Shown here: one piece after another, positions 7,583 through 18,186 of the stretch
Layout of the letters: the number at the start of each line of letters is the position of its first letter
Numbering within the stretch: the first letter of the stretch is position 1
Source: Janthinobacterium sp. SUN073
Lineage (GTDB): Bacteria; Pseudomonadota; Gammaproteobacteria; Burkholderiales; Burkholderiaceae_D
Length of the DNA: 60,513 nucleotides
NCBI RefSeq assembly: GCF_030397665.1
Contig: NZ_JAPUBT010000017.1
Coordinates: 1 to 60,513 of the forward strand
Direction of reading: 5' to 3'
The notes under the pieces: model-generated
What the model saw: the letters and a program-made list of their open reading frames with translations, nothing else
What the model was told of the DNA's origin: nothing
The model's database searches: none
Translations under genes and position numbers: made by a program

Positions 7583-8848
7583 ATGATCCGCGATACCTCC
7601 TCTCAAGACGCCGTCCTGTCCGCCCCGCCGGGCCAGCGCCACAAGCAACGTGCCCTGCTGCTGGCCGGCGCCGTCATCGTCATTGGCGCCGCCATCGCTG
7701 CCATTGCCGGCTGGCGCAACAGCGAGCATTCCGTCAACAGCAGCCGCCTGCGCATCGCCGACGTCACGCGCGGCACCCTGATCCGCGACGCCGCCGTGAA
7801 CGGCCGCGTGGTGGCCGCCATCAGTCCCACCCTGTATTCGACCACGGTAGCGACCGTGACATTGAAGGCCAAGGCCGGCGACACGGTGAACAAGGGCGAC
7901 ATCCTGGCCGTGCTGGAATCGCCTGACCTGTCCGACGCATTGAAGCGCGAGCAATCGAGCGTGCAGCAACTGGAAGCCGAGGTGGCGCGCCAGCAGATCC
8001 TGGCCAAGAAGCAGAAACTGCTGGCGCGCCGTGAAGCCGATACGGCGGAGATCGAGCGCCTGTCCGCACAGCGTACTTTGGAACGCTATGAAAGCGTGGC
8101 GCAGGTGGGCATCATCGCCAAGATCGATTACCAGAAGGCCAAGGATGCCTTGAATTCCGCCGACATCCGCAGCAAGCACGCCTCGCAGGCGGCGGGCCTG
8201 GAAAGCGAAGACGTGACCCTGGCCTTGAAAACCAAGGCGAATGAACTGGAACGCCAGCGCCTGAGCCGTGACAACGCCCAGCGCAGGGTCGACGAGCTGA
8301 CCGTGCGCGCCCCCGTCAACGGCTTCATCGGCACGCTGTCGGTCGCCAACCGCAGCGTGGTGCAAGCCAATACGGCGCTGATGACCCTGGTCGACCTGTC
8401 GCAGCTGGAAGTGGAGCTGGAAGTGCCGGAAACGTATGTGGCCGATATCGGCCTGGGCATGAGCGCGGAAATCGAAACGGGCGCCATCAAGGCAACGGGC
8501 AAACTCTCGGCCCTGTCGCCCGAAGTGGTCAAAAACCAGGTGCTGGCGCGCGTGCGCTTCAACGGCGAACAGCCGGCCGGCCTGCGCCAGAACCAGCGCG
8601 TCACGGCACGCCTGCTGATCGACGAAAAGCCGAATGTGCTGATGCTGGCGCGCGGCCCCTTCGTCGAGGCAGAAGGCGGCCGCTACGCCTATGTCGTGCG
8701 CGACGGCGTGGCCATCCGCACGCCCATCAAGATGGGCGCCACCAGCGTCTCGGCCGTGGAAATCCTCGGCGGCCTGAAGCTGGGCGACAAGGTGGTGGTC
8801 GCCGGCACGGAAGCGTTCGAGAACGCGGCCCGCGTTTCCCTCAATTAG
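7583..8848 (+). CDS. Efflux periplasmic adaptor (HlyD/MacA family)
   Basis: 421 residues. A short cytoplasmic N-terminus and one membrane anchor (about residues 24-44) precede a periplasmic adaptor. This has a barrel-sandwich/lipoyl half-motif (VTLKAKAGDTVNKGD), a long alpha-helical hairpin rich in Glu, Gln and Arg (about 105-230), the second half-motif (VRAPVNGFIG) and beta-barrel and membrane-proximal domains. It would link the ABC transporter encoded downstream to an outer-membrane channel, which is not encoded here. The ATG at 7583 is chosen over an upstream GTG at 7547 because the predicted transcript starts near 7562. First gene of a six-gene operon ending with its own regulator and kinase. 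Confidence 0.85.
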   Translation: MIRDTSSQDAVLSAPPGQRHKQRALLLAGAVIVIGAAIAAIAGWRNSEHSVNSSRLRIADVTRGTLIRDAAVNGRVVAAISPTLYSTTVATVTLKAKAGDTVNKGDILAVLESPDLSDALKREQSSVQQLEAEVARQQILAKKQKLLARREADTAEIERLSAQRTLERYESVAQVGIIAKIDYQKAKDALNSADIRSKHASQAAGLESEDVTLALKTKANELERQRLSRDNAQRRVDELTVRAPVNGFIGTLSVANRSVVQANTALMTLVDLSQLEVELEVPETYVADIGLGMSAEIETGAIKATGKLSALSPEVVKNQVLARVRFNGEQPAGLRQNQRVTARLLIDEKPNVLMLARGPFVEAEGGRYAYVVRDGVAIRTPIKMGATSVSAVEILGGLKLGDKVVVAGTEAFENAARVSLN

Positions 8849-8885
8849 TCAGCTGCACCCACTCCATTCCATCAAGAGGCCCTCC

Positions 8886-9614
8886 ATGCTGCGCATGCAA
8901 AACCTGAACAAAGTCTATCGCACTCACATGATCGAAACGCACGCGCTGCGCGGCTTCGACATCCATGTGCAACAAGGTGAGTTCGTCACCGTCACGGGGC
9001 CGTCCGGCTCCGGCAAGACGAGCTTTCTGAACATCGCTGGCCTGCTGGAAGAATTCACCGACGGCGAATACATCCTCGACGGCGTCAACGTGAAGGGCAT
9101 GAACGACAATGCCCGCTCGCGCCTGCGCAATGAAAAACTCGGCTTCATCTTCCAGGGTTTTAATCTGATCCCCGACCTGTCACTGTTCGACAACGTCGAC
9201 GTGCCGCTGCGCTATCGGGGCTTCAACAGCGCCGAGCGGCGCGAACGCATCGAGGATGCCTTGGCCAAGGTGGGACTGGCGTCGCGCATGAAACACTATC
9301 CGGCCGAATTGTCGGGCGGCCAGCAGCAGCGCGTGGCGATCGCGCGCGCGCTGGCCGGCTCGCCCAAACTGTTGCTGGCCGATGAACCGACCGGCAACCT
9401 GGACACGCAGATGGCGCGCGGCGTGATGGAACTGCTGGAAGACATCAACGCGCAAGGCACCACCATCCTGATGGTCACGCATGATCCCGAACTGGCACTG
9501 CGCTCGCAGCGTAACGTGCACATCATCGATGGCCAGGTGTCGGACCTGGCGCACAAGGGGCCGACGCTGGCCAGCAGCCAGGCCAAAGCCGGCAGCAACG
9601 CCGCCACTGTCTGA
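8886..9614 (+). CDS. ABC transporter ATPase (MacB/LolD type)
   Basis: 242 residues, cytoplasmic ATPase subunit. Walker A GPSGSGKTS at residues 38-46, the Q-loop FQGFNLIP, signature LSGGQQQR, Walker B LLLADEPTGNLD and switch His in VTHD are all present. The TGNLD motif and length are typical of the LolD/MacB/FtsE group, which pairs with FtsX-type permeases; two of these follow directly. It probably powers extrusion of a lipophilic compound or peptide through the adaptor. It is 37 bases after the adaptor gene. Confidence 0.9.
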   Translation: MLRMQNLNKVYRTHMIETHALRGFDIHVQQGEFVTVTGPSGSGKTSFLNIAGLLEEFTDGEYILDGVNVKGMNDNARSRLRNEKLGFIFQGFNLIPDLSLFDNVDVPLRYRGFNSAERRERIEDALAKVGLASRMKHYPAELSGGQQQRVAIARALAGSPKLLLADEPTGNLDTQMARGVMELLEDINAQGTTILMVTHDPELALRSQRNVHIIDGQVSDLAHKGPTLASSQAKAGSNAATV

Positions 9615-9623
9615 GGATCGCCC

Positions 9624-10934
9624 ATGTTCCAGTACTACTTTCTGCTCGGCCTGCGCAGCCTGCGCCGCAACCCTGCCCTGACGGCACTGATGGTGCTGAC
9701 CCTGGCCATCGGCGTGGCCGCCAGCATCTCTACCCTGACCATCCTGCATGTCATGTCGGGCAATCCCCTGCCGCACAAGAATGGCCGCATGTTTGTGCCG
9801 CTGGTCGACAACGGTTCCCTCTCCGGCTATACGCCGGGAAAAAAGACGGGCGACGACCAACTGAGCTACCGCGACGCCGTCAATTTCCAGAACAGCAAAC
9901 TGGGCGAACGGCGCAGCGTCATGTACGGCGTGGGCGGCGCCATCGAGCCGCAGCGCAAGGACATCGGCGCCTTCACGTCGCAAGGCCTGGCCGCCTACCG
10001 CGACTTCTTTCCCATGTTCGAGACGCCCTTCCTGCATGGCCAGCCATGGAGCGAGGCAGACGATGCCGCCGGTGCCGACGTCATCGTCCTGTCGCGCAAG
10101 CTGGCGGAAAAGCTGTACGGCGACAGCAATCCTGTGGGCCAGCGCATGACGCTCATGGGTTTCCAATACCAGATCACGGGCGTGCTCGATAAATGGGAAC
10201 CCGTGCCGCGCATCCATCGCATCATCGGCAGCGGCGCCTTTGGCAGCGAGGAAAGTTACTTCATCCCGTTTACCAGCGCGATCCGCCACCAGAGCAGCCA
10301 TAACGGCAGCATGAACTGCAGCGGCAACCGAGAGCCGGGTTACCAGGGCACGCTCGATTCGGAATGCACGTGGATGCAGTTCTGGTTCGAGATGGCCAAC
10401 GACGGCCAGCGCGGCGAATTGCAAAATTACCTCGACAGCTATGCGCAGGAACAGCGCAAGCTGGGCCGCCTGAAACGCGCTGCGCCCAACCGCTTGTTCA
10501 GCATCGATGAATGGCTGGTGCACCTGCGCGTGGTGGGTAATGACAACAAGCTGTCGGCCTGGCTTGCCTTCGGTTTTCTGGCCCTGTGCCTGGTCAACAC
10601 CATCGGCCTGCTGCTGGCCAAGTTCTCGGTCCGCGCCGCCGAGGTGGGCATCCGCCGCGCACTGGGTGCCTCGCGCAGCGATATCTTCCGTCAGTTCCTC
10701 GTCGAGACCACCGTCATCGGCCTGGCCGGCGGCATTTTGGGACTGTTGCTGTCATTCGGTGCGCTGGCACTGATCGGCATGCAGTCGAAGCAGCTGACCG
10801 TCGCCGCGCACATGGACTGGGTGATGCTGGCCATGACCTTCGTCATCTCGGTGGCCGCAGCGATCCTGGCGGGCCTGCTGCCGACCTGGCGCGCCTGCCA
10901 GGTGACGCCGGCCATCCAGCTCAAATCCCAATGA
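9624..10934 (+). CDS. FtsX/MacB-type ABC permease, first
   Basis: 436 residues with the MacB permease layout: one N-terminal membrane helix (about 18-40), a large periplasmic domain of roughly 270 residues, and three C-terminal helices (around 310-335, 355-385 and 395-425). The cytoplasmic signature EVGIRRALGASRSDI between helices 2 and 3 is typical of FtsX-family permeases. It starts 9 bases after the ATPase stop, so translation is probably coupled. It and the next gene likely form a heterodimeric membrane core, because neither carries a fused ATPase. Confidence 0.88.
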   Translation: MFQYYFLLGLRSLRRNPALTALMVLTLAIGVAASISTLTILHVMSGNPLPHKNGRMFVPLVDNGSLSGYTPGKKTGDDQLSYRDAVNFQNSKLGERRSVMYGVGGAIEPQRKDIGAFTSQGLAAYRDFFPMFETPFLHGQPWSEADDAAGADVIVLSRKLAEKLYGDSNPVGQRMTLMGFQYQITGVLDKWEPVPRIHRIIGSGAFGSEESYFIPFTSAIRHQSSHNGSMNCSGNREPGYQGTLDSECTWMQFWFEMANDGQRGELQNYLDSYAQEQRKLGRLKRAAPNRLFSIDEWLVHLRVVGNDNKLSAWLAFGFLALCLVNTIGLLLAKFSVRAAEVGIRRALGASRSDIFRQFLVETTVIGLAGGILGLLLSFGALALIGMQSKQLTVAAHMDWVMLAMTFVISVAAAILAGLLPTWRACQVTPAIQLKSQ

Positions 10935-10964
10935 CAGAATCGACCGCACACGAATAGGATCACC

Positions 10965-12200
10965 ATGGAAATCCGACCCATCCTGTCTGCGCTGATGCGC
11001 AGCAAAACCGGCGCCATCCTGGTCGCCGTGCAAGTAGCCCTGAGCCTGGCCATCCTGGCCAATGCCCTGCATATCGTCAACGTGCGCCAGGAAGTGGCGG
11101 CGCGACCCAGCGGCGTGGCGGCGGAGGGCGACGTCTTCCACCTGCTGGCGCGCAACCTGCGCCCGCTGGGGCACAACGAAGAACTCGCGCTGCAAAAGCG
11201 CCTGGCCGCGGCCGCGCGCGCCGTGCCGGGCGTCGTCTCGGTAGCGCAGGTGAGCCAGGTGCCGTTGTCGCGCAATGGCAGCAACAGCGGCTTCGCCGCC
11301 AGCCGCAAGCAGGAAAATAGTTCCGCCGTTGCCGCCGTGTATATCACGCCCGATTCCCTGATCAGGACCTGGGGGCTGAAGCTGCTGGAAGGACGCGACT
11401 TCACGCCAGGCGAGATCGTCGAAATCGACCAGAACGTGACGGAAGAATTCCCCCCGCAAGTCATCGTCACGCGGGCGATGGCCGAGAAAATCCATCCTGG
11501 TGGCGGCAGTGCCCTGGGCATGCCCCTCTTCCTGGGTACCGGCGAAGGAGCGCAGCAATTGCAAGTCGTCGGCGTCGTCGAGCGGCTGCAGAGCCAGGGT
11601 GCGGAAGTGGGTGACAAGGGAGAGTATTCGGTGCTGTTTCCCGTACGCCTGACGGGCGACGGCGATACCCTGCTGACCATCCGTGCCGAAGCGGGTCAGC
11701 GCGACCGCGTGATGAAAGAAGCCGAACAGGCCATCCGCGCAGCCACGCCGGACAAGCTGATCGTGCGCCTGCGCACGCTCGATGAAGACCGCGACACGCG
11801 CTACCGCGCCGACCGCGCGATGTCGTGGATGCTGATCACGGTCTCGGCCCTGCTGCTGCTGGTGACAGCCAGCGGCATCGTCGGCATCGCCAGCCTGTGG
11901 GTGACGCAGCGGCGCAAGCAGATCGGCGTGCGGCGTGCCCTGGGCGCGCGCCGCATCGACATCCTGCGCTATTTTTTGACGGAGAATTTCATGATCACCA
12001 GCGTCGGCGTGGCTGCTGGCGTGGTGCTGGCCCTGGCGCTGAACCAGCTGCTGGTAAGCCAGCTGGAAATGGCGCGCCTGCCCCTGCCCTACCTGCTTGG
12101 TGGCGCGGCCGTCTTCTGGCTGCTGGGCCTGGGCGCCGTGTACGGCCCGGCCTGGCGCGCGGCCAGCATTTCGCCGGCCACGGCCACCCGCAGTACCTGA
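10965..12200 (+). CDS. FtsX/MacB-type ABC permease, second
   Basis: 411 residues with the same topology as the preceding permease: an N-terminal helix (about 16-36), a periplasmic domain and three C-terminal helices, with the FtsX-type motif QIGVRRALGARRIDI. The two permeases differ strongly outside these segments. The periplasmic part is shorter than in the first permease. It lies 30 bases downstream of its partner. The substrate is unknown. Confidence 0.87.
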   Translation: MEIRPILSALMRSKTGAILVAVQVALSLAILANALHIVNVRQEVAARPSGVAAEGDVFHLLARNLRPLGHNEELALQKRLAAAARAVPGVVSVAQVSQVPLSRNGSNSGFAASRKQENSSAVAAVYITPDSLIRTWGLKLLEGRDFTPGEIVEIDQNVTEEFPPQVIVTRAMAEKIHPGGGSALGMPLFLGTGEGAQQLQVVGVVERLQSQGAEVGDKGEYSVLFPVRLTGDGDTLLTIRAEAGQRDRVMKEAEQAIRAATPDKLIVRLRTLDEDRDTRYRADRAMSWMLITVSALLLLVTASGIVGIASLWVTQRRKQIGVRRALGARRIDILRYFLTENFMITSVGVAAGVVLALALNQLLVSQLEMARLPLPYLLGGAAVFWLLGLGAVYGPAWRAASISPATATRST

Positions 12201-12228
12201 AGCGGCACCTGAGTGATATGCTGCGCGC

Positions 12229-13580
<1,352 letters not shown>

Positions 13581-13581
<1 letters not shown>

Positions 13582-14900
13582 TGGCATACCGCCCCATGCG
13601 CCTCTCCCTGCTCACGCGCTGGACGGCGCTGATCGTCACCTTGCTGGTGCTGGGCATCGTCATCGCCCTGCTGCTCGCGCATTTCTTGCCAGGCCAGCCG
13701 CTGCTGGTGCTGGCCGGTACCCTGCTATGCGTGCTGCCAGTGGCCGTCATTACCATCCGCGCACAGCTGCAATCGATGCTGTCGCTGTTTCGCGCCTTGA
13801 GCGGCACGGTCGCCAGCTACCAGGACGGCGACTTTGGCTTCAGCTTGCGCTGGCCACAGAACGATGAACTGGCCGACCTGGTGGCGGCCCACAATGCGCT
13901 GGGCAACGTGCTGCGCAAGCAGCGCCTGGACCTGGTGCAGCGCGAACTGCTGCTCGACACCATGGTGCAAAACACGCCGGTGGCCATGCTGCTGGTGGCC
14001 GAAGGCAGCGCCATCGTCTACGCCAACCTGGCCGCGCGCCAGTTGCTGCACCACGGCCGCCGGCTCGAAGGACGCCACCTGGCCGACATCGTGCGCGAGG
14101 CGGCGCCGGCCCTGGCCGAGGCGCTGGCGCGCCGCAACGACGGCTTGTTTACCAGCGGCGAAGGGGAACAGGAAGAGGTGTATCACCTGGCGCGGCGCAG
14201 CTTCAGCCTGAACGGGCGCAAGCATGAGCTGCTGCTGCTGCGCCAGCTGACGCTGGAACTGCGGCGCCAGGAAGTGCAGACCTGGAAAAAGGTGATCCGC
14301 GTCATCAGCCATGAGCTCAACAACTCGCTGGCGCCACTGGCCTCGCTGGCCCATTCCGGCGCCGAGCTGGTACGCCGCGGCCAGACCGAGCGCCTGCCGC
14401 AAATCCTCGCCACCATCGAAGAGCGCACGCGCCACCTGGAAACCTTCATCCTCGGCTATGCGCGCTTTGCCAAGCTGCCCGCGCCGCGCCTGGCGCCGTG
14501 CGAGTGGCAACCCTTCCTCGACAGCCTGGCTTCGCAAGCGGCCTTCACGCTCGACGGCCCGCCGCCGACGCAGGCCGCCGTGTTCGATGCGGCGCAAATG
14601 CAGCAGGCACTGCTCAACCTGCTCAAGAATGCGCTGGAGTCCGGCTCCAAGCTCCAGCACATCGGGCTGCACGTCAGCCAGGCGCAAGGCCAGTTGCGCA
14701 TCGAAGTGCGCGACCGGGGGCCGGGCATGAGCGGCGCCGTGCTGGAAAACGCGCTGGTGCCGTTTTACTCCACCAAGCGCAGCGGTACGGGACTGGGCCT
14801 GGCCCTGGCGCGCGAGATCGCCGAGGCGCATGGCGGACGCATCACCCTGGCCAACCGCGAAGGCGGTGGACTGGCGGTGACATTGATTCTTCCCTTCTGA
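13581..14900 (+). CDS. Membrane sensor histidine kinase (NtrY-like)
   Basis: 439 residues. Two adjacent membrane helices (about 14-56) leave almost no periplasmic loop, so it probably senses within the membrane or cytoplasm. A HAMP-like linker, a PAS-like segment (about 115-210), then the H-box VISHELNNSLAPL with phosphorylated His244 and the N, G1 and G2 boxes (LLNLLKNALES, DRGPGMS, GTGLGLALA) follow. Its ATG overlaps the regulator stop (TGATG), so the pair is translationally coupled. The same frame is open far upstream, but this is only a shadow of the regulator gene. A terminator follows at 15017-15040. Confidence 0.9.
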
Positions 14901-15016
14901 ACCTTGCCCCGGTTGCCGAGCCGCACCGCACCGCAAACGTATGCCATGATGCTGGCCGGCCCGGGGATATTGGGCTTCCTGGCACGGCGCCGCAAGCAAT
15001 CTTGCGCTCCCCTCCC

Positions 15017-15040
15017 AAAAGACGCTGCGGCGTCTTTTTT
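15017..15040 (+). terminator. Rho-independent terminator after the efflux operon
   Basis: GACGC-TGCG-GCGTC stem (15021-15034), extended by flanking AAAA/TTTT and ending in six T. It lies about 120 bases after the kinase stop and just before the next gene on the same strand, so it separates the two units. Confidence 0.85.
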
Positions 15041-15063
15041 CATGTGGCTGCTACACTGACGCC

Positions 15064-15843
15064 ATGACGACCGACTTTACCTCCACCAGCCATACCGCTT
15101 TCAGCCACCCGGGCCACCCGCCGGCCACCACCACCGAACACCGCGGCATCCGCTACCTGCATCTGGGTACCAAGTGGGTGCAGGGCGCCATGCGCCTGGA
15201 CAAACCCGATGCCATCGAGCTCGAATACGTGCAGATGATGATGATGTGGATGCTGTTCAAGACGCAGCCAAAACGCATCGTGCAGCTGGGACTGGGCAGC
15301 GCCGCGCTGACCAAATTCAGCTACCGCCGCTTCCCCGATGCCACGGTCACGGCCATCGAACTCAATCCGAACGTGATCGCCATCTGCGGCGCCCAGTTTG
15401 CGCTGCCGCCAAACGATGCGCGTCTCGACGTGCGCGAAATGAATGCGCTCGACTTCGTGCTCGATCCTGCCAACCATGGCACGGTCGACGCGCTGCAAGT
15501 GGACCTGTACGACGAAGAGGCGCGCGGCCCCGTGCTCGACACGCCCGAGTTCTACCGGGCCTGCTTCGACTGCCTGACGGACGACGGCATCATGTGCACG
15601 AATGTCTTCGGCGACTTCCCCAACTACGACAAGAACTTGCAGGCGATGGAACTGGTCTTCGACGCCGTCGTCTGGGTGCCGGAAACGGAGGATGAAAACA
15701 TCGTCGTGCTGGCCTTCAAAAAATCGCCATCGCTCGATTTCAGCGACTTGTACGAACGCGCCGCCACCATCAAGAAGCAATTCAACCTGCCCGCCAAGAA
15801 CTGGGTCAACGGCTTGAAGCAGTGGATGCAGGACCAGCAGTAA
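15064..15843 (+). CDS. Spermidine-synthase-like protein (single Rossmann domain)
   Basis: 259 residues. A Rossmann SAM/decarboxy-SAM fold is recognisable: motif I VQLGLGSAALTKF, the acidic end of strand 2 TAIELNPNV, and DALQVDLYDE near where polyamine synthases keep the catalytic Asp. The N-terminal beta-hairpin domain of true spermidine synthases is reduced to a short stretch. Proteins of this kind are usually annotated spermidine synthase, but their substrate is unproven. It has its own short upstream region behind a terminator and converges with the MocR gene (15-base gap). Confidence 0.7.
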   Translation: MTTDFTSTSHTAFSHPGHPPATTTEHRGIRYLHLGTKWVQGAMRLDKPDAIELEYVQMMMMWMLFKTQPKRIVQLGLGSAALTKFSYRRFPDATVTAIELNPNVIAICGAQFALPPNDARLDVREMNALDFVLDPANHGTVDALQVDLYDEEARGPVLDTPEFYRACFDCLTDDGIMCTNVFGDFPNYDKNLQAMELVFDAVVWVPETEDENIVVLAFKKSPSLDFSDLYERAATIKKQFNLPAKNWVNGLKQWMQDQQ

Positions 15844-15858
15844 GGCCGTAGCGCCGCA

Positions 15859-17343
15859 TCACGCCGGCAGCAGCGCGCCCAGGCGGCGCGCCAGGCCGTC
15901 CATGTTTTCGGCCGGCACCTGCGCATAACCGAGCAGGAAACCGTTCCAGCCGGCGCTCTCGCCCCTCCTCTCGCCCGTGCCATGCGCGGACAACGCCAGC
16001 GCCACGATGCCGTCCTGCGCGGCGCGGCGGCTCAACGCCAGGTCATCCCACTGCACGTCTTGAAAACGCAGCGCCAGGTGCATGCCGGCCGTGCCGCCAT
16101 GGATGACCGCGCCCGCACACGCATGGCGCTGCAATGCCTCGCTCAAGGCGTCGCGGCGCTGGCAATACAGGCGACGCATGCGACGCACATGGCGCGCAAA
16201 CAGGCCGCTGCGCAGGAACTCGGCCAGCGCCAGCTGTTCGGCCACGCGCCCCCGTGTGGCGCCCTGCGCCTGCATCTGCGCGAAGGCCCCGGCCAGCCCT
16301 GACGGCACGACAATAAAGGCCAGCCGCAAGGCCGGAAACATGGTCTTGCTGAACGTGCCCAGATACACGACGGGCGCATCGGCCACCAGTCCCTGCATGG
16401 CCGCCAGGGGTGGGCCGCCATGGCGAAATTCGCTGTCGTAATCGTCTTCGATGATCAGGGCACCGGTGGCGCGGGCACGTTCGAGCAGCGCCATGCGGCG
16501 CGCGGGACTGAGCACGCTGCCGGTCGGATACTGGTGCGATGGCGTGGTGTAGATCAGGCGCGGCGGCGCCGCGTTCCAGTCGTCGTCCGTCGGCGCGATG
16601 CCATCCATGTCGACGGCAATGCCCGTCACCTGCAGCCCGGCGCCACGCCCCGCCGCCAGCGCGCCGCCATAGCCGGGGTGCTCGATCCACAAGGTGTCGC
16701 CCTGGTCGGCAAAGGCGCGCAGGCACACATCGAGGCTGCTCTGCGTGCCGTCCGTGATGAACACCTGGCCGGCATCGCAGACGACGCCGCGCGCGGCGCG
16801 CAAATGGTCGGCGATGGCCATGCGCAGCTGCGGCTCACCGGCAGGGTCGCCGTAATTGAGCTGGCGCGGCGTCAGCGCGCGCCATGCGCGGTCCAGCATG
16901 CGCCGCCACTGCGCCAGCGGGAATTCGTCCAGCGCCGGCACGCCAGGCGCGAACGCCCCCATCGCGTCGGCGGGAAACACCACCGTCGCATTCACATCCT
17001 GTCCCGCCACGCCGCGCAAATGTTGTGCGCGGCGCGACAAGCCGTCCTTGCTGCCGGCCGGTGGCGCGACCACCGGCTGGCCAACGTTGCCGGCGACCAC
17101 GGTGCCGCGCCGGTCCGGCAAGACAAACCCTTCGCTGGCCAGCTGCTCGTAGGCATACAGCACGGTATTGCGCGCCAGTCCCAGTTCCGCCGCCAGCACG
17201 CGCGTGGCGGCCAGACGCGCACCTGGCGCCAGCTGGCCACCGCGGATCGCCGCGCGCAGGCATTCATGCAGCAGGCGCTGGCGCGACCAGCCCCGCTCGC
17301 GGTGCGTGCGTTCGAAAGCGTTCAGCAGCAATGCATAATCCAT
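15859..17343 (-). CDS. MocR/PdxR-family transcription regulator (GntR HTH plus aminotransferase domain)
   Basis: 494 residues. An N-terminal winged helix (about 25-80, with LAAELGLARNTVLYAYEQL) is joined to a fold-type I aminotransferase-like domain. The PLP-binding lysine lies in GTFSKTMFPALRL near residue 332, and the Asp of IIEDDYDSEF contacts the ring nitrogen. MocR proteins use PLP or an amino-acid adduct as effector and often control a divergent gene. Here that gene encodes an FMN split-barrel protein of the pyridoxamine-phosphate-oxidase superfamily, 106 bases away, which makes it the likely target. The start at 17343 gives a typical MocR N-terminus (DYALLLNAFE). Confidence 0.87.
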   Translation of the reverse strand: MDYALLLNAFERTHRERGWSRQRLLHECLRAAIRGGQLAPGARLAATRVLAAELGLARNTVLYAYEQLASEGFVLPDRRGTVVAGNVGQPVVAPPAGSKDGLSRRAQHLRGVAGQDVNATVVFPADAMGAFAPGVPALDEFPLAQWRRMLDRAWRALTPRQLNYGDPAGEPQLRMAIADHLRAARGVVCDAGQVFITDGTQSSLDVCLRAFADQGDTLWIEHPGYGGALAAGRGAGLQVTGIAVDMDGIAPTDDDWNAAPPRLIYTTPSHQYPTGSVLSPARRMALLERARATGALIIEDDYDSEFRHGGPPLAAMQGLVADAPVVYLGTFSKTMFPALRLAFIVVPSGLAGAFAQMQAQGATRGRVAEQLALAEFLRSGLFARHVRRMRRLYCQRRDALSEALQRHACAGAVIHGGTAGMHLALRFQDVQWDDLALSRRAAQDGIVALALSAHGTGERRGESAGWNGFLLGYAQVPAENMDGLARRLGALLPA

Positions 17344-17449
17344 GCGACTCCCGTTATGGCTCCAAATTATTTCTAACTTCTGGATCTTTTTTCAGGGCCA
17401 GATGCCGATTATAGTGCGGCCTGCTTCCTCAACCAACCGGATTTTCGCC
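17344..17449. promoter_or_regulatory. Divergent control region between the MocR regulator and its probable target
   Basis: This 106-base AT-richer gap contains a plus-strand -10-like TATAGT at 17410-17415 without a good -35. Two similar heptamers, TGGCTCC (17357) and TGGATCT (17381), lie 24 bases apart in direct orientation. MocR regulators often bind direct repeats and activate weak promoters, so this arrangement fits. The assignment is tentative. Confidence 0.35.
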
Positions 17450-18109
17450 ATGACCGCTATCGCCCTCCCTCCCAGCCCCCGTACCCGCGTGCGCCGTGTC
17501 GCCGAACTGGCCAGCTACGAGCAAGCCACCCTGTATGCCATCGTCGACGCCGCCTTCCTGTGCCATATCGCCTTCCGCGACGACAAGGGCAGCCATTGCA
17601 TCCCGACCGCCTGCTGGCGCATCGACGGCCACCTGTACATCCATGGCTCGAACGGCAGCCGCATGCTCAAGCAACTCGTCAACGACACCGACGTGTGCGT
17701 GACCATCACCCATCTCGACGGCCTGGTGCTGGCGCGCTCGGCCTTCAATCACACCATGAACTACCGCTCGGCGATGGTGTACGGGCGCTTTGACAAGGTG
17801 GCCGACATCGGCCAGCAGCATGCGGCCATGGATGCGCTGATGGAAAAGCTGGCGCCGGGACGCCTGGCGCAGGTGCGCGGCGGCAGCGCCAAGGAATACG
17901 CGGCCACCACCGTGCTGCGCATCGCGCTCGACGAATGCGCCGTCAAGCAGCGCAAGGGTGGCCCGCTCGACGACGCGGGCGACATGGCACACGTCGTCTG
18001 GACGGGCGAACTGCCTTTTACGCACGGCCGTGGCGCGGCCATCGCCGATGCGCTCAATACCAGCGACATGCCCGCATATGCCGCCGCATGGCTGGCGGAA
18101 TCCGCTTGA
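17450..18109 (+). CDS. FMN-binding split-barrel protein (pyridoxamine 5'-phosphate oxidase-like / NimA-like)
   Basis: 219 residues, no signal peptide. The N-terminal part matches the flavin-binding split barrel of small pyridoxamine-phosphate-oxidase-related proteins: an early VAELASYEQATLYAIVD helix, then HIAFRDDKGSHCIPTACWRIDGHLYIHGSN and HTMNYRSAMVYGRF. Such proteins bind FMN, heme or F420; the activity cannot be set from sequence. The same frame is open 36 codons further upstream, but 17450 is chosen because earlier codons overlap the divergent MocR promoter region. Its position opposite a MocR regulator suggests vitamin B6- or amine-responsive control. Confidence 0.75.
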   Translation: MTAIALPPSPRTRVRRVAELASYEQATLYAIVDAAFLCHIAFRDDKGSHCIPTACWRIDGHLYIHGSNGSRMLKQLVNDTDVCVTITHLDGLVLARSAFNHTMNYRSAMVYGRFDKVADIGQQHAAMDALMEKLAPGRLAQVRGGSAKEYAATTVLRIALDECAVKQRKGGPLDDAGDMAHVVWTGELPFTHGRGAAIADALNTSDMPAYAAAWLAESA

Positions 18110-18186
18110 CCGGCCAGCGTGCTTGCCCGATGATCGGCGTTGATGGCGATCGCCACCAATCGACCCCCTCATGAATGGAGCAGATG

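Noticed and set aside
15064..15843. Assignment as a confirmed spermidine synthase (speE)
   Set aside because: The N-terminal domain and clear polyamine-binding residues are not evident, so only a fold-level name is justified.
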